Below the pieces are notes generated by a model. The model was not told the DNA's origin, searched no databases, and saw only the letters and a list, made by a program, of their open reading frames with translations. The position numbers were made by a program, and so were the translations under genes. DNA of 6,145 bases from Spirochaetaceae bacterium (GTDB taxonomy: Bacteria > Spirochaetota > Spirochaetia > Treponematales > Breznakiellaceae): contig JAIRXO010000238.1 in NCBI GenBank assembly GCA_031268255.1, positions 1 to 6,145 of the forward strand. The letters are read 5' to 3'. Of this stretch, positions 1 to 4,280 are shown piece after piece; within the stretch, counting starts at the first letter, position 1, and each line of letters begins with the position of its first letter.

Positions 1-49
1 CTGTATTATCAAAACAATAGAAGCAATTAATGGAATAAAATTATCTGTC

Positions 50-77
50 CACTCCGCACCGTCCACGGCGCGGAGTG
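50..77. repeat. GC-rich hairpin upstream of htrA
   Basis: CACTCCGC (50-57) and GCGGAGTG (70-77) are perfect 8-bp inverted arms. Inside them CCG (59-61) pairs with CGG (66-68) across an A/C mismatch and a 4-nt loop. No T-run follows on the plus strand, and the minus-strand side has only a mixed AT stretch, so it is a weak terminator candidate. It could belong to a gene left of the window or be an operator. No coding region is visible in positions 1-239. Confidence 0.5.
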
Positions 78-212
78 ATTGCTAATTGGAACAAAAAATT
101 TGAAACCATTGTCGAAAAATGTTAGGTATCGGGCGTCTTTTCTCTTTCAACTGGCTATACTGAAAATTGCTGACCCCGGGGTAAAGTGGAGTTCCCCATA
201 CCGGGGGTTTTC

Positions 213-221
213 TGGTATACT
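213..221 (+). promoter_or_regulatory. Extended -10 promoter of htrA
   Basis: TGGTATACT fits the extended -10 pattern TG-N-TATAAT with one mismatch in the hexamer (TATACT, 216-221). No convincing -35 hexamer lies 16-18 bp upstream, as is usual for extended -10 promoters. The expected transcription start is near 228, which coincides with an in-frame ATG, so the message would have no leader or only about 12 nt before the ATG at 240. Confidence 0.5.
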
Positions 222-239
222 ACAGGTATGGGGGTTACT

Positions 240-1484
240 ATGAGACTTTATAGCCGTGGGCAGGTTTTCTTTTTTTGCGCGTTAAGCGGTCTCATCGTGG
301 TCATGCTTGCCGTCGGGCTGGGTATTGTCAAATTTCCCGCCCGGAACGGGGAAAGGAGCGCCCCGGGCAAAACGGCGGAAACTGTTTCCATTGGTTCCGG
401 CCAGGAGGCGTTCCAGCTTCAGCAGTCGGCTTATGTTGATCCCCGGCTCATCAAAACCGCCGAGCTTGCCCCTTTTAGCGAGGATGAGCGGGAGAATATT
501 GCTGTCTATGAGCAGCTTAACGAGGCTGTGGTAAATGTTACGACAGAGACGGTGGCGATTAACTGGTTTCTTGAGCCCATACCCCAGGAGGGCGGTTCGG
601 GTTCTGGTTCCATAATCGACATTGACGACGGCTATGTGCTTACCAATAACCATGTCATAGAAAACGCCTACAAGGTCTTTATTAATCTTGCCGACGGCAG
701 TCAGTACGAGGGCCAGGTAGTGGGGACTGATCCCGAAAATGATCTGGCGGTGCTTAAATTTGACCCTCCTGAGGGAACGGAACTCAAGAGTATACCTTTT
801 GGCGATTCGGCAAACCTCAGGGTGGGCCAGAAGGTCATGGCTATTGGCAATCCTTTTGCCCTGGAAAGGACTCTCACGGTGGGCATTGTTTCGGGGCTCG
901 GAAGGCCCATACAGACATCACGCCAGAATATCATCAGGGACATGATTCAGACTGACGCTTCCATCAATCCGGGCAATTCGGGGGGGCCTCTCCTTGATTC
1001 CCTGGGCCGCATGATAGGAATTAACACCATGATTTATTCGCCCTCGGGCGGTTCGGTGGGCATAGGCTTTGCCGTTCCGGTAAACACCGCCATACGGGTG
1101 GTCTCCGAACTGATACAGTACGGCAAGGTCAGGCGGGGCTGGATAGACGCTTCGCTGGTGCAGATATTTCCCTCGCTGGTGCGTTATGCCCAGCTTCCGG
1201 TTGCCGCCGGTCTCCTTGTGTCCCGGACCAGCCGGGGCGGTTACGCTGAACGGGCGGGGCTGCGCCAGGGCGCTGATCCGGTGCGCTACGGTTCGAGCGT
1301 CATCTATGTCGGCGGCGATATTATCACTTCGGTTGACGGCATGAGGGTGAACAGCCTCGCCGACCTTTACTCGGCCCTTGAGGACAATAAGCCCGGAGAG
1401 CGCATACAAATCCTGGTAAACCGGGGCGGCAGGGAAATCAGCATCGACATCACCCTTGCCGACCGGGAAGAAAGCCTGAGATAG
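240..1484 (+). CDS. htrA: HtrA/DegP-family serine protease, membrane-anchored, single PDZ domain
   Basis: Envelope serine endoprotease and quality-control factor of the trypsin-like S1C family, 414 aa from this start. Residues 9-30 form one hydrophobic segment (VFFFCALSGLIVV...), an N-terminal anchor that places the protease outside the cytoplasmic membrane. The protease domain follows with the complete triad: His138 in TNNHV, Asp168 in DPENDLAVL and Ser247 in NPGNSGGP. A single PDZ domain lies at about 300-407 (GGDIITSVDGMRV). One PDZ with an N-terminal anchor resembles DegS or short HtrA proteins rather than two-PDZ DegP. Start choice: GGGGG (230-234) lies 5 nt before ATG 240. ATG 228 is in frame and sits exactly at the predicted transcription start, so a leaderless form four residues longer is possible. 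GTG 186 lies upstream of the promoter and is unlikely. The gene stands alone and ends at a terminator. Confidence 0.93.
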   Translation: MRLYSRGQVFFFCALSGLIVVMLAVGLGIVKFPARNGERSAPGKTAETVSIGSGQEAFQLQQSAYVDPRLIKTAELAPFSEDERENIAVYEQLNEAVVNVTTETVAINWFLEPIPQEGGSGSGSIIDIDDGYVLTNNHVIENAYKVFINLADGSQYEGQVVGTDPENDLAVLKFDPPEGTELKSIPFGDSANLRVGQKVMAIGNPFALERTLTVGIVSGLGRPIQTSRQNIIRDMIQTDASINPGNSGGPLLDSLGRMIGINTMIYSPSGGSVGIGFAVPVNTAIRVVSELIQYGKVRRGWIDASLVQIFPSLVRYAQLPVAAGLLVSRTSRGGYAERAGLRQGADPVRYGSSVIYVGGDIITSVDGMRVNSLADLYSALEDNKPGERIQILVNRGGREISIDITLADREESLR

Positions 1485-1507
1485 GGCGGCGCCCTGCCGC
1501 CTTTTTT
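1485..1507 (+). terminator. Intrinsic terminator of htrA
   Basis: GGCGGC (1485-1490) pairs with GCCGCC (1496-1501) around a 5-nt loop, directly followed by TTTTTT (1502-1507). It begins one base after the htrA stop codon. This is a textbook rho-independent terminator on the plus strand. Confidence 0.9.
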
Positions 1508-1540
1508 GCCAAACCCGCTCACCAACTGCGGGCTTCACTT

Positions 1541-1628
1541 GGGGGGTAGGCGCAAACCGTGTTTGCGCCGCAGGGGGGCGCGACGCTTATGCGGCAACGG
1601 CGGACGGCGGTGAGGAAATGCGCCCCCC
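1541..1628 (+). repeat. Mosaic repeat copy A (modules H-T)
   Basis: The shortest copy of the window's modular repeat, lying between the convergent 3' ends of htrA and the rhomboid gene. It starts with GGGGGG (1541-1546), then a TA-hairpin-GCA module (1547-1572), then GGGGGG (1573-1578), and ends in GCGCCCCCC (1620-1628). GGGGGGCGC (1573-1581) and GCGCCCCCC are perfect 9-bp inverted arms bounding the T module. The sequence GGACGGCGGTGAGGAAA before the C-run recurs in copy B (minus strand) with one difference and, in shortened form, in copy C. The M module is missing here. The copies are compared in the findings. Confidence 0.75.
1546..1573 (+). repeat. GTAG-footed hairpin (H module) in copy A
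   Basis: GTA precedes GGCGCAAA (1549-1556), which pairs perfectly with TTTGCGCC (1562-1569) around a 5-nt loop; GCAG follows. Six G residues flank the module on each side. The stem sequence is unrelated to the hairpins at the equivalent position in copies B and C. Confidence 0.7.
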
Positions 1629-1669
1629 TTAAAAACTAATGGGAAAGTGGTAAAATTATGAACTCCGCG

Positions 1670-2227
1670 CTACCGCTCCGGGCGGAAAAAGCCGAAGAGG
1701 CTGCCGCAGAAACCTCCGGCGATGTGGGCAAATTCGGAAATATTGTTTGAAGAAAACGAATTCAGGAATTCCCTTCCAAGGTAGAGGAGCAGGACAAGGA
1801 TGAATGTCAGGGGGATTTCTCCCCGGTTAAAATTGGTAAACGAAACCAGGAGTATCATCATAAAGACCACGCCCGAAGCCCCAAGCAGGGCGGCGGGAAA
1901 AACCAGCGCGTTTATAATTCCGGTTACCAGGGCGGTAATGAGTATCATCACGACCAGGGAAAGAGAGCCGTAGGTTTCTTCGAGAATGGGGCCTATGAGG
2001 AGTATAATGGAGAAATTTGAAATCAGGTGGTTCCAGCCCGCGTGGCCTACTACATGGGTAATCAGTCCCGCCCAGCTCCGTATATCGGTGAGAAAAAAAT
2101 TCCCCCTGCCCGGAGACACAAACCATTCCCGGGTCAAAAACGGAAGCAGGGTCTGGGAAAGCAGAAGCACCAGGACACTTAAAAAGGCATAGCTTAACAC
2201 CACCGGCGCGTTATATTTGACGCTCAC
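1670..2227 (-). CDS. Rhomboid-family intramembrane serine protease
   Basis: Polytopic membrane protein of 185 aa with several hydrophobic helices (about 8-30, 72-83, 88-112, 113-131, 138-150 and 166-181). Rhomboid hallmarks are present: HxxxxHLxxN (His62, His67, Asn71), the serine motif GASG with Ser118, and AHIAGG with the partner His168. The Ser-His dyad is therefore intact, implying cleavage of transmembrane substrates within the membrane; the substrate is unknown. Start: GTG 2227-2225 overlaps the stop codon of the upstream xth gene in a GTGA arrangement, with GGGAG six nt upstream inside the xth 3' end. An ATG at 2266 is in frame but lies inside xth and would add a polar, unconserved-looking N-terminus. 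The overlap suggests translational coupling to xth. No strong terminator is visible after the stop codon. Confidence 0.88.
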   Translation of the reverse strand: MSVKYNAPVVLSYAFLSVLVLLLSQTLLPFLTREWFVSPGRGNFFLTDIRSWAGLITHVVGHAGWNHLISNFSIILLIGPILEETYGSLSLVVMILITALVTGIINALVFPAALLGASGVVFMMILLVSFTNFNRGEIPLTFILVLLLYLGREFLNSFSSNNISEFAHIAGGFCGSLFGFFRPER

Positions 2228-3015
2228 AAGGCGCTCCCGGACTTGAGAACCAGTTCCACAGGGCAATGATCGGAACCGTATACCTCAGGCCGTATACGGG
2301 ACTGTTTTACCCGTTCCATGAGGGCCTCGTCCACGCAGTGATAATCAAGACGCCACCCTACATTCCGCTCCCTGGCGTTCATGCGGTAGGACCACCAGGA
2401 ATAATGGCCTTCCTCGCCGGGGTGGAGGCGGCGGAAGGTGTCCGCGTAGCCTGAGGAGGTAAAGAGGTCCATCCAGGCCCTCTCCTCGGGGAGATAGCCG
2501 GCGCTGCCTTCGTTTTCCCTGGGCCTGGCCAGGTCTATGGGCGTATGGGCTATATTGTAATCCCCGCAAAGCACCACATGTTTTTTTGAAGCCCCCAGCG
2601 CGTCGCAGAGCCGCTTTATGGCCCCGCAAAAGGAAAGTTTATAGCCCAGCCTTGCCCCGGCATCCTGGGAATTGGGAAAATACGCTGAAATTACCGCCAT
2701 GTTACCAAAAAAAGCCTGGAGCACCCTGCCTTCATCGTCAAATTCGCCCTCGCCGAGGAGTTCCACCGCGTCAGGCTCCGTTTTGCTGTAGATGGCGACT
2801 CCCGAATAACCGGCTTTTTTGGCGCTGCTCCAGTAGGAATGGTATTTTTTCCCCTTGCCCCAGCCGGGATGAAGCAGTTCTTCGGAAAGCTGCTCCGGCC
2901 TGGCCTTTGTCTCCTGGACGCAGAGTATGTCCGGTTTTTCCGCCTCAAGCCAGGGGACAAAGCCCTTTTTTTCCGCCGACCGTATGCCGTTGACATTCCA
3001 TGATATGATACGCAC
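2224..3015 (-). CDS. xth: Exodeoxyribonuclease III / AP endonuclease
   Basis: DNA-repair nuclease of the ExoIII/APE1 family, 263 aa, close to the usual length of about 250-270. It would incise DNA at abasic sites and trim blocked 3' ends in base-excision repair in the cytoplasm. Family motifs run in order: SWNVNGIR (5-12), QETKA with metal-binding Glu35, SAYFPN with Tyr112, GDYN with Asp152 and Asn154, WRLDY with Asp224, and the C-terminal SDH with Asp249 and His250. All expected catalytic residues are present. Start: GTG at 3015 places the first beta strand (MRIISWNVNG) at the N-terminus as in homologues. The frame stays open to an ATG at 3093, but those 26 residues are proline/arginine-rich, lie across the promoter and are probably not translated. 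No Shine-Dalgarno sequence precedes the GTG. It is first in a two-gene unit with the rhomboid gene. Confidence 0.93.
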   Translation of the reverse strand: MRIISWNVNGIRSAEKKGFVPWLEAEKPDILCVQETKARPEQLSEELLHPGWGKGKKYHSYWSSAKKAGYSGVAIYSKTEPDAVELLGEGEFDDEGRVLQAFFGNMAVISAYFPNSQDAGARLGYKLSFCGAIKRLCDALGASKKHVVLCGDYNIAHTPIDLARPRENEGSAGYLPEERAWMDLFTSSGYADTFRRLHPGEEGHYSWWSYRMNARERNVGWRLDYHCVDEALMERVKQSRIRPEVYGSDHCPVELVLKSGSAL

Positions 3016-3021
3016 AGGGGA

Positions 3022-3051
3022 AGTATAAAACGGGGGCCGCGGAAAACGCAA
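3022..3051 (-). promoter_or_regulatory. Promoter of xth-rhomboid, possibly leaderless
   Basis: On the minus strand TTGCGT (3051-3046) is followed after 18 bp by TATACT (3027-3022). The predicted transcription start, about 7 nt after the -10, coincides with the G of the GTG start codon at 3015. With no ribosome binding site present, a leaderless transcript is the simplest reading. The -10 hexamer is convincing; the -35 matches only in part. Confidence 0.5.
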
Positions 3052-3083
3052 GGGTGGACCCGCGCGGCAATGCTCAAGAGGAA

Positions 3084-3120
3084 CCACGGACAAAGACGGA
3101 CCATACGGACCTCACGGACA
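3084..3120 (+). repeat. ACGGAC short tandem repeat
   Basis: CGGAC recurs four times at spacings of 10, 9 and 9 bases (CGGAC-AAAGA-CGGAC-CATA-CGGAC-CTCA-CGGAC). Short ACCACGGACAAA-type intergenic repeats occur in many environmental bacterial genomes, and their role is unknown. It lies upstream of the xth promoter and adjoins copy B of the mosaic repeat. Confidence 0.65.
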
Positions 3121-3201
3121 AGAGGAAGGAAAAGGATACGCACATGAAGGGGGGCCTGTTTCCTTACCGCCGTCCGAAGAAACACCTTAGCGTCCGGCCC
3201 C

Positions 3202-3238
3202 CCTACGCCGGAGCCAGGCTCCGCCTGTCTCCGGCTAC
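3202..3238 (-). repeat. GTAG-footed hairpin (H module) 1 in copy B
   Basis: Forward coordinates: GCCGGAG (3207-3213) pairs with CTCCGGC (3229-3235). Inside, CAGGC (3215-3219) pairs with GCCTG (3223-3227) across one mismatch and a 3-nt loop. On the minus strand it reads GTA-hairpin-GTAG, flanked on both sides by G6. Confidence 0.75.
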
Positions 3239-3248
3239 CCCCCACCCG

Positions 3249-3276
3249 AAAAAGCGCCATAGCAAGGCGTATGGCG
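3249..3276 (-). terminator. Terminator-like hairpin inside the M module, copy B unit 1
   Basis: On the minus strand CGCCATA pairs with TATGGCG (forward arms 3270-3276 and 3255-3261) around an 8-nt loop, followed after one C by TTTTT (forward A-run 3249-3253). The second unit repeats the structure at 3396-3422 with TTTT. The stem is short for an intrinsic terminator, so activity is uncertain. If active it would stop minus-strand transcripts before the xth promoter. Confidence 0.35.
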
Positions 3277-3346
3277 TCCCTCCGATAAATTAGCGCGGTG
3301 TAGGCCAACCTCAAGCCACTGTATGCCGCCGTGCCTCGAAGGGCCG

Positions 3347-3383
3347 CCTACGCCGGAGCCAGGCTCCGCCTGTCTCCGGCTAC
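3347..3383 (-). repeat. GTAG-footed hairpin (H module) 2 in copy B
   Basis: Identical in sequence to the hairpin 145 bp to the left: arms 3352-3358 and 3374-3380 with the same inner stem. On the minus strand it is preceded by G6 and followed by GTAGG and the M module. Confidence 0.75.
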
Positions 3384-3555
3384 CCCCCGCCCGATAAAAG
3401 CGCCATAGCAAGGCGTATGGCGTCCCTCCGATAAATTAGCAAGGCGTAGGCCAAATAGAATCCCCGGTATGCCATCGTGCCTCGAAGGGCCGCCCCAAGT
3501 AACTGGTGACTGACACCCTTGCGTTCAACCTTTTACTTTTGCCGGAAATGGGTTA

Positions 3556-3564
3556 TGTTAAAAT
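3556..3564 (+). promoter_or_regulatory. Possible extended -10 for the 84-aa gene
   Basis: TGTTAAAAT matches TG-N-TATAAT with one mismatch. No good -35 is seen at the right spacing. The start predicted from it (about 3571) would fall after the AGGAG at 3565-3569 and remove that ribosome binding site. Either the real promoter lies further upstream or this match is fortuitous. Confidence 0.25.
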
Positions 3565-3574
3565 AGGAGTTGCC

Positions 3575-3829
3575 ATGGCCCGTATGACAGAAGAAGAAGC
3601 CGGCGCGCTGGACGAATACTACACACAAAACCCGCCGAAGGTTGATCCCCGCAAAAAGGGCGGGTTTTTTACCCGCCAAAGGGAATTAATAGAAGTTCTG
3701 GACCAGGTTTCCGCCGACTACATTATGAGCCGCGCAATGGCGGCCAAAAAATTGCCCGCGCAAATCATCGGCGAGTTGGTGCGGGAAAAGATACACGCCG
3801 ATACGGCAAAATCCGTCCTGGCGGATTAA
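3575..3829 (+). CDS. Small hypothetical protein, RHH/antitoxin-like C-terminus
   Basis: 84 aa, acidic N-terminus (MTEEEAGALDEYY), a basic central turn (DPRKKGGFFTRQRE) and a helical C-terminal part, SADYIMSRAMAAKKLPAQII then GELVREKI. The ending, a strand or helix, a short basic turn, then a helix with the pattern PxxIIxELVREKI, resembles ribbon-helix-helix regulators and type II antitoxins. This is a pattern judgement, not a domain match. Start: ATG 3575 has AGGAG five nt upstream; the frame is open to 3506, but those extra residues carry no better start. No toxin partner follows within 480 bp and none precedes it, so if it is an antitoxin it is an orphan. It is bracketed by repeat-rich DNA on both sides, consistent with an acquired or rearranged locus. 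Function unknown. Confidence 0.7.
   Translation: MARMTEEEAGALDEYYTQNPPKVDPRKKGGFFTRQRELIEVLDQVSADYIMSRAMAAKKLPAQIIGELVREKIHADTAKSVLAD
3648..3670 (+). terminator. Terminator-like hairpin inside the 84-aa gene
   Basis: CCCGC (3648-3652) pairs with GCGGG (3660-3664), immediately followed by TTTTTT (3665-3670). The sequence also encodes Pro-Arg-Lys-Lys-Gly-Gly-Phe-Phe. The G-rich arm can alternatively pair with AACCCGCC upstream (3629-3636) or ACCCGCC downstream (3671-3677). It may be only a by-product of the coding sequence. Confidence 0.3.
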
Positions 3830-3869
3830 CCGGCCCCAGTTAGACAGGTATAGTACACAATTCAAGAAA

Positions 3870-3966
3870 TTTACCGCAAGGTCGAAGAAGTTTAAGAAGG
3901 AAGAAAAAGAAAACTTTTTCGACTTAGGCTGGCCGCCGTAGGCGGACAGCTCGACTTGGCGGTTAA
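3870..3966. repeat. Long inverted repeat, right arm interrupted by an insertion
   Basis: The left arm 3870-3893 (TTTACCGCAAGG...AAGTTT) pairs with a right arm made of 3911-3925 (AAACTTTTTCGACTT) plus 3958-3966 (GGCGGTTAA). Once the 32-bp insertion at 3926-3957 is removed, 20 of 24 positions match, plus two G-U pairs. The loop is purine-rich (AAGAAGGAAGAAAAAGA). It lies downstream of the 84-aa gene, has no clear terminator T-run, and no coding region is visible across 3830-4251. Confidence 0.7.
3926..3957. mobile_element. 25-nt mini-hairpin with 7-bp flanking direct repeat
   Basis: A 25-nt hairpin (3926-3950) with stem GCTG-G-CCGCC (3928-3937), loop GTA and GGCGG-A-CAGC (3941-3950) sits between two exact copies of TCGACTT (3919-3925 and 3951-3957). 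Deleting it with one TCGACTT restores a continuous right arm of the surrounding inverted repeat. That is the expected footprint of a small insertion with target duplication. No known element of this size is recognised. Confidence 0.55.
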
Positions 3967-3978
3967 AAAATCTTCGCT

Positions 3979-4007
3979 GTCCGTGATGTCAGCGTGGTCG
4001 GTGGTTA
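3979..4007 (-). repeat. Second, divergent ACGGAC-type patch
   Basis: On the minus strand this reads TTAACCACCGACCACGCTGA then CATCACGGAC, a degenerate relative of the ACCACGGAC repeat at 3084-3120 but in the opposite orientation. It directly precedes copy C of the mosaic repeat, as the first patch adjoins copy B. Confidence 0.45.
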
Positions 4008-4028
4008 ATATTCAATTTTTTCTGGGGG

Positions 4029-4055
4029 GTAGAGCGCAACGTAGTGCGCTCGTAG
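4029..4055 (+). repeat. GTAG-footed hairpin (H module) in copy C
   Basis: GAGCGCA (4032-4038) pairs perfectly with TGCGCTC (4045-4051) around a 6-nt loop. GGTA precedes it and GTAGG follows. The flanks match the other H modules while the stem sequence is different. Confidence 0.7.
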
Positions 4056-4127
4056 GCGGCCCTTCGAGACACGGCGGCATACAGTGGCTTGAATTTGGCC
4101 TACGCCTTGCCGCTTATAGTGGGGCGA

Positions 4128-4154
4128 CATGCTCGCTGGCTCGCATGCTTTTTT
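4128..4154 (+). terminator. Terminator-like hairpin inside the M module, copy C
   Basis: CATGC (4128-4132) pairs with GCATG (4143-4147) around a 10-nt loop; one C and TTTTTT (4149-4154) follow. It occupies the same place as the CGCCATA/TATGGCG hairpin of copy B but shares little stem sequence. The short stem makes strong termination doubtful. It would limit read-through towards gap. Confidence 0.35.
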
Positions 4155-4251
4155 CGGGCGGGGGGCCGGAAGCTCTGGTCACTCTACGCAAGGGCAGTGA
4201 GGAAACATGCCCCCCTCCAAAAGACGAGGTATCTTTTCCGGGCTGCGAGTG

Positions 4252-4280
4252 TTGACTATTTGCCCGGTATTTCCTATTAT
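4252..4280 (+). promoter_or_regulatory. Sigma70-type promoter of gap
   Basis: TTGACT (4252-4257) and TATTAT (4275-4280) are separated by exactly 17 bp, one mismatch from consensus in each hexamer. The predicted transcription start is near 4287, giving a leader of about 27 nt that includes GGGGG at 4302-4306. This is the strongest promoter in the window, as expected for a highly expressed glycolytic gene. Confidence 0.75.

Larger units (their letters stand above)
3202..3492 (-). repeat. Near-perfect 145/146-bp tandem duplication of the H-M unit
   Basis: Positions 3202-3346 and 3347-3492 repeat each other. The first 42 bases (hairpin and C-run) are identical. The next stretch differs by one substitution at 3244/3389 and a single-base insertion in the A-run. 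The block CGCCATA...GATAAATTAGC is identical. A divergent patch follows (3294-3330 against 3440-3476), then the shared GTGCCTCGAAGGGCCG. Patchy divergence between otherwise identical units suggests duplication followed by recombination or conversion. Confidence 0.85.
3149..3496 (-). repeat. Mosaic repeat copy B (modules M-H-M-H-T, minus orientation)
   Basis: The largest copy. Read on the minus strand it starts with GGGG (3496-3493), then M (3492-3389), a GTAG hairpin, M (3346-3244), a second GTAG hairpin, and the T module (3203-3149). T is bounded by GGGGGGCC and GGCCCCCC arms (forward 3196-3203 and 3149-3156). It fills most of the xth/84-aa-protein spacer (3016-3574). Long open frames cross it, but they also run through the hairpins and the neighbouring tandem repeat, so I do not call a gene. 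At its start (3493) the H module is absent. Confidence 0.8.
4024..4215 (+). repeat. Mosaic repeat copy C (modules H-M-T)
   Basis: GGGGGG (4024-4029), a GTAG hairpin (4030-4054), the M module (4055-4159) and the T module (4160-4215) bounded by GGGGGGC (4160-4166) and GCCCCCC (4209-4215). M shares long blocks with copy B, for example CGGCCCTTCGAG, CACGGCGGCATACAGTGGCT and TTGGCCTAC, but its internal hairpin sequence differs. The M-T junction lacks the H module found there in copy B, so it is an empty site. The copy ends about 36 bp before the -35 of the gap promoter. Confidence 0.8.

Noticed and set aside
186..239. GTG 186 as htrA start
   Set aside because: It lies upstream of the TGGTATACT promoter element, has no ribosome binding site and adds 18 residues before the membrane anchor.
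1511..1532. Minus-strand terminator for the rhomboid gene (CCCGC 1514-1518 / GCGGG 1528-1532)
   Set aside because: Only five base pairs followed by TTTGGC, and it is about 140 bp beyond the stop codon. Too weak to call.
918..1538. Minus-strand 206-codon frame opposite htrA
   Set aside because: A shadow of the htrA coding frame; the plus-strand product has the complete protease triad and PDZ domain.
1601..1628. RNase P RNA fragment, because of GGTGAGGAAA in the T module
   Set aside because: Only this short string is similar. The rest of the conserved RNase P core is absent and the module is about 56 nt.
3054..3293. Plus-strand 79-codon frame over the same spacer
   Set aside because: Its product only translates the ACGGAC repeat and the palindromes, and it overlaps the xth promoter region.
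2691..3314. Minus-strand 207-codon frame across the xth 5' end and copy B
   Set aside because: It overlaps xth in another frame and runs through hairpins and the ACGGAC tandem repeat. There is no domain and no credible start signal.
1541..3496. CRISPR array
   Set aside because: The repeated units are 145 bp, directly joined, with no spacer-repeat alternation; the dispersed copies differ in module order.
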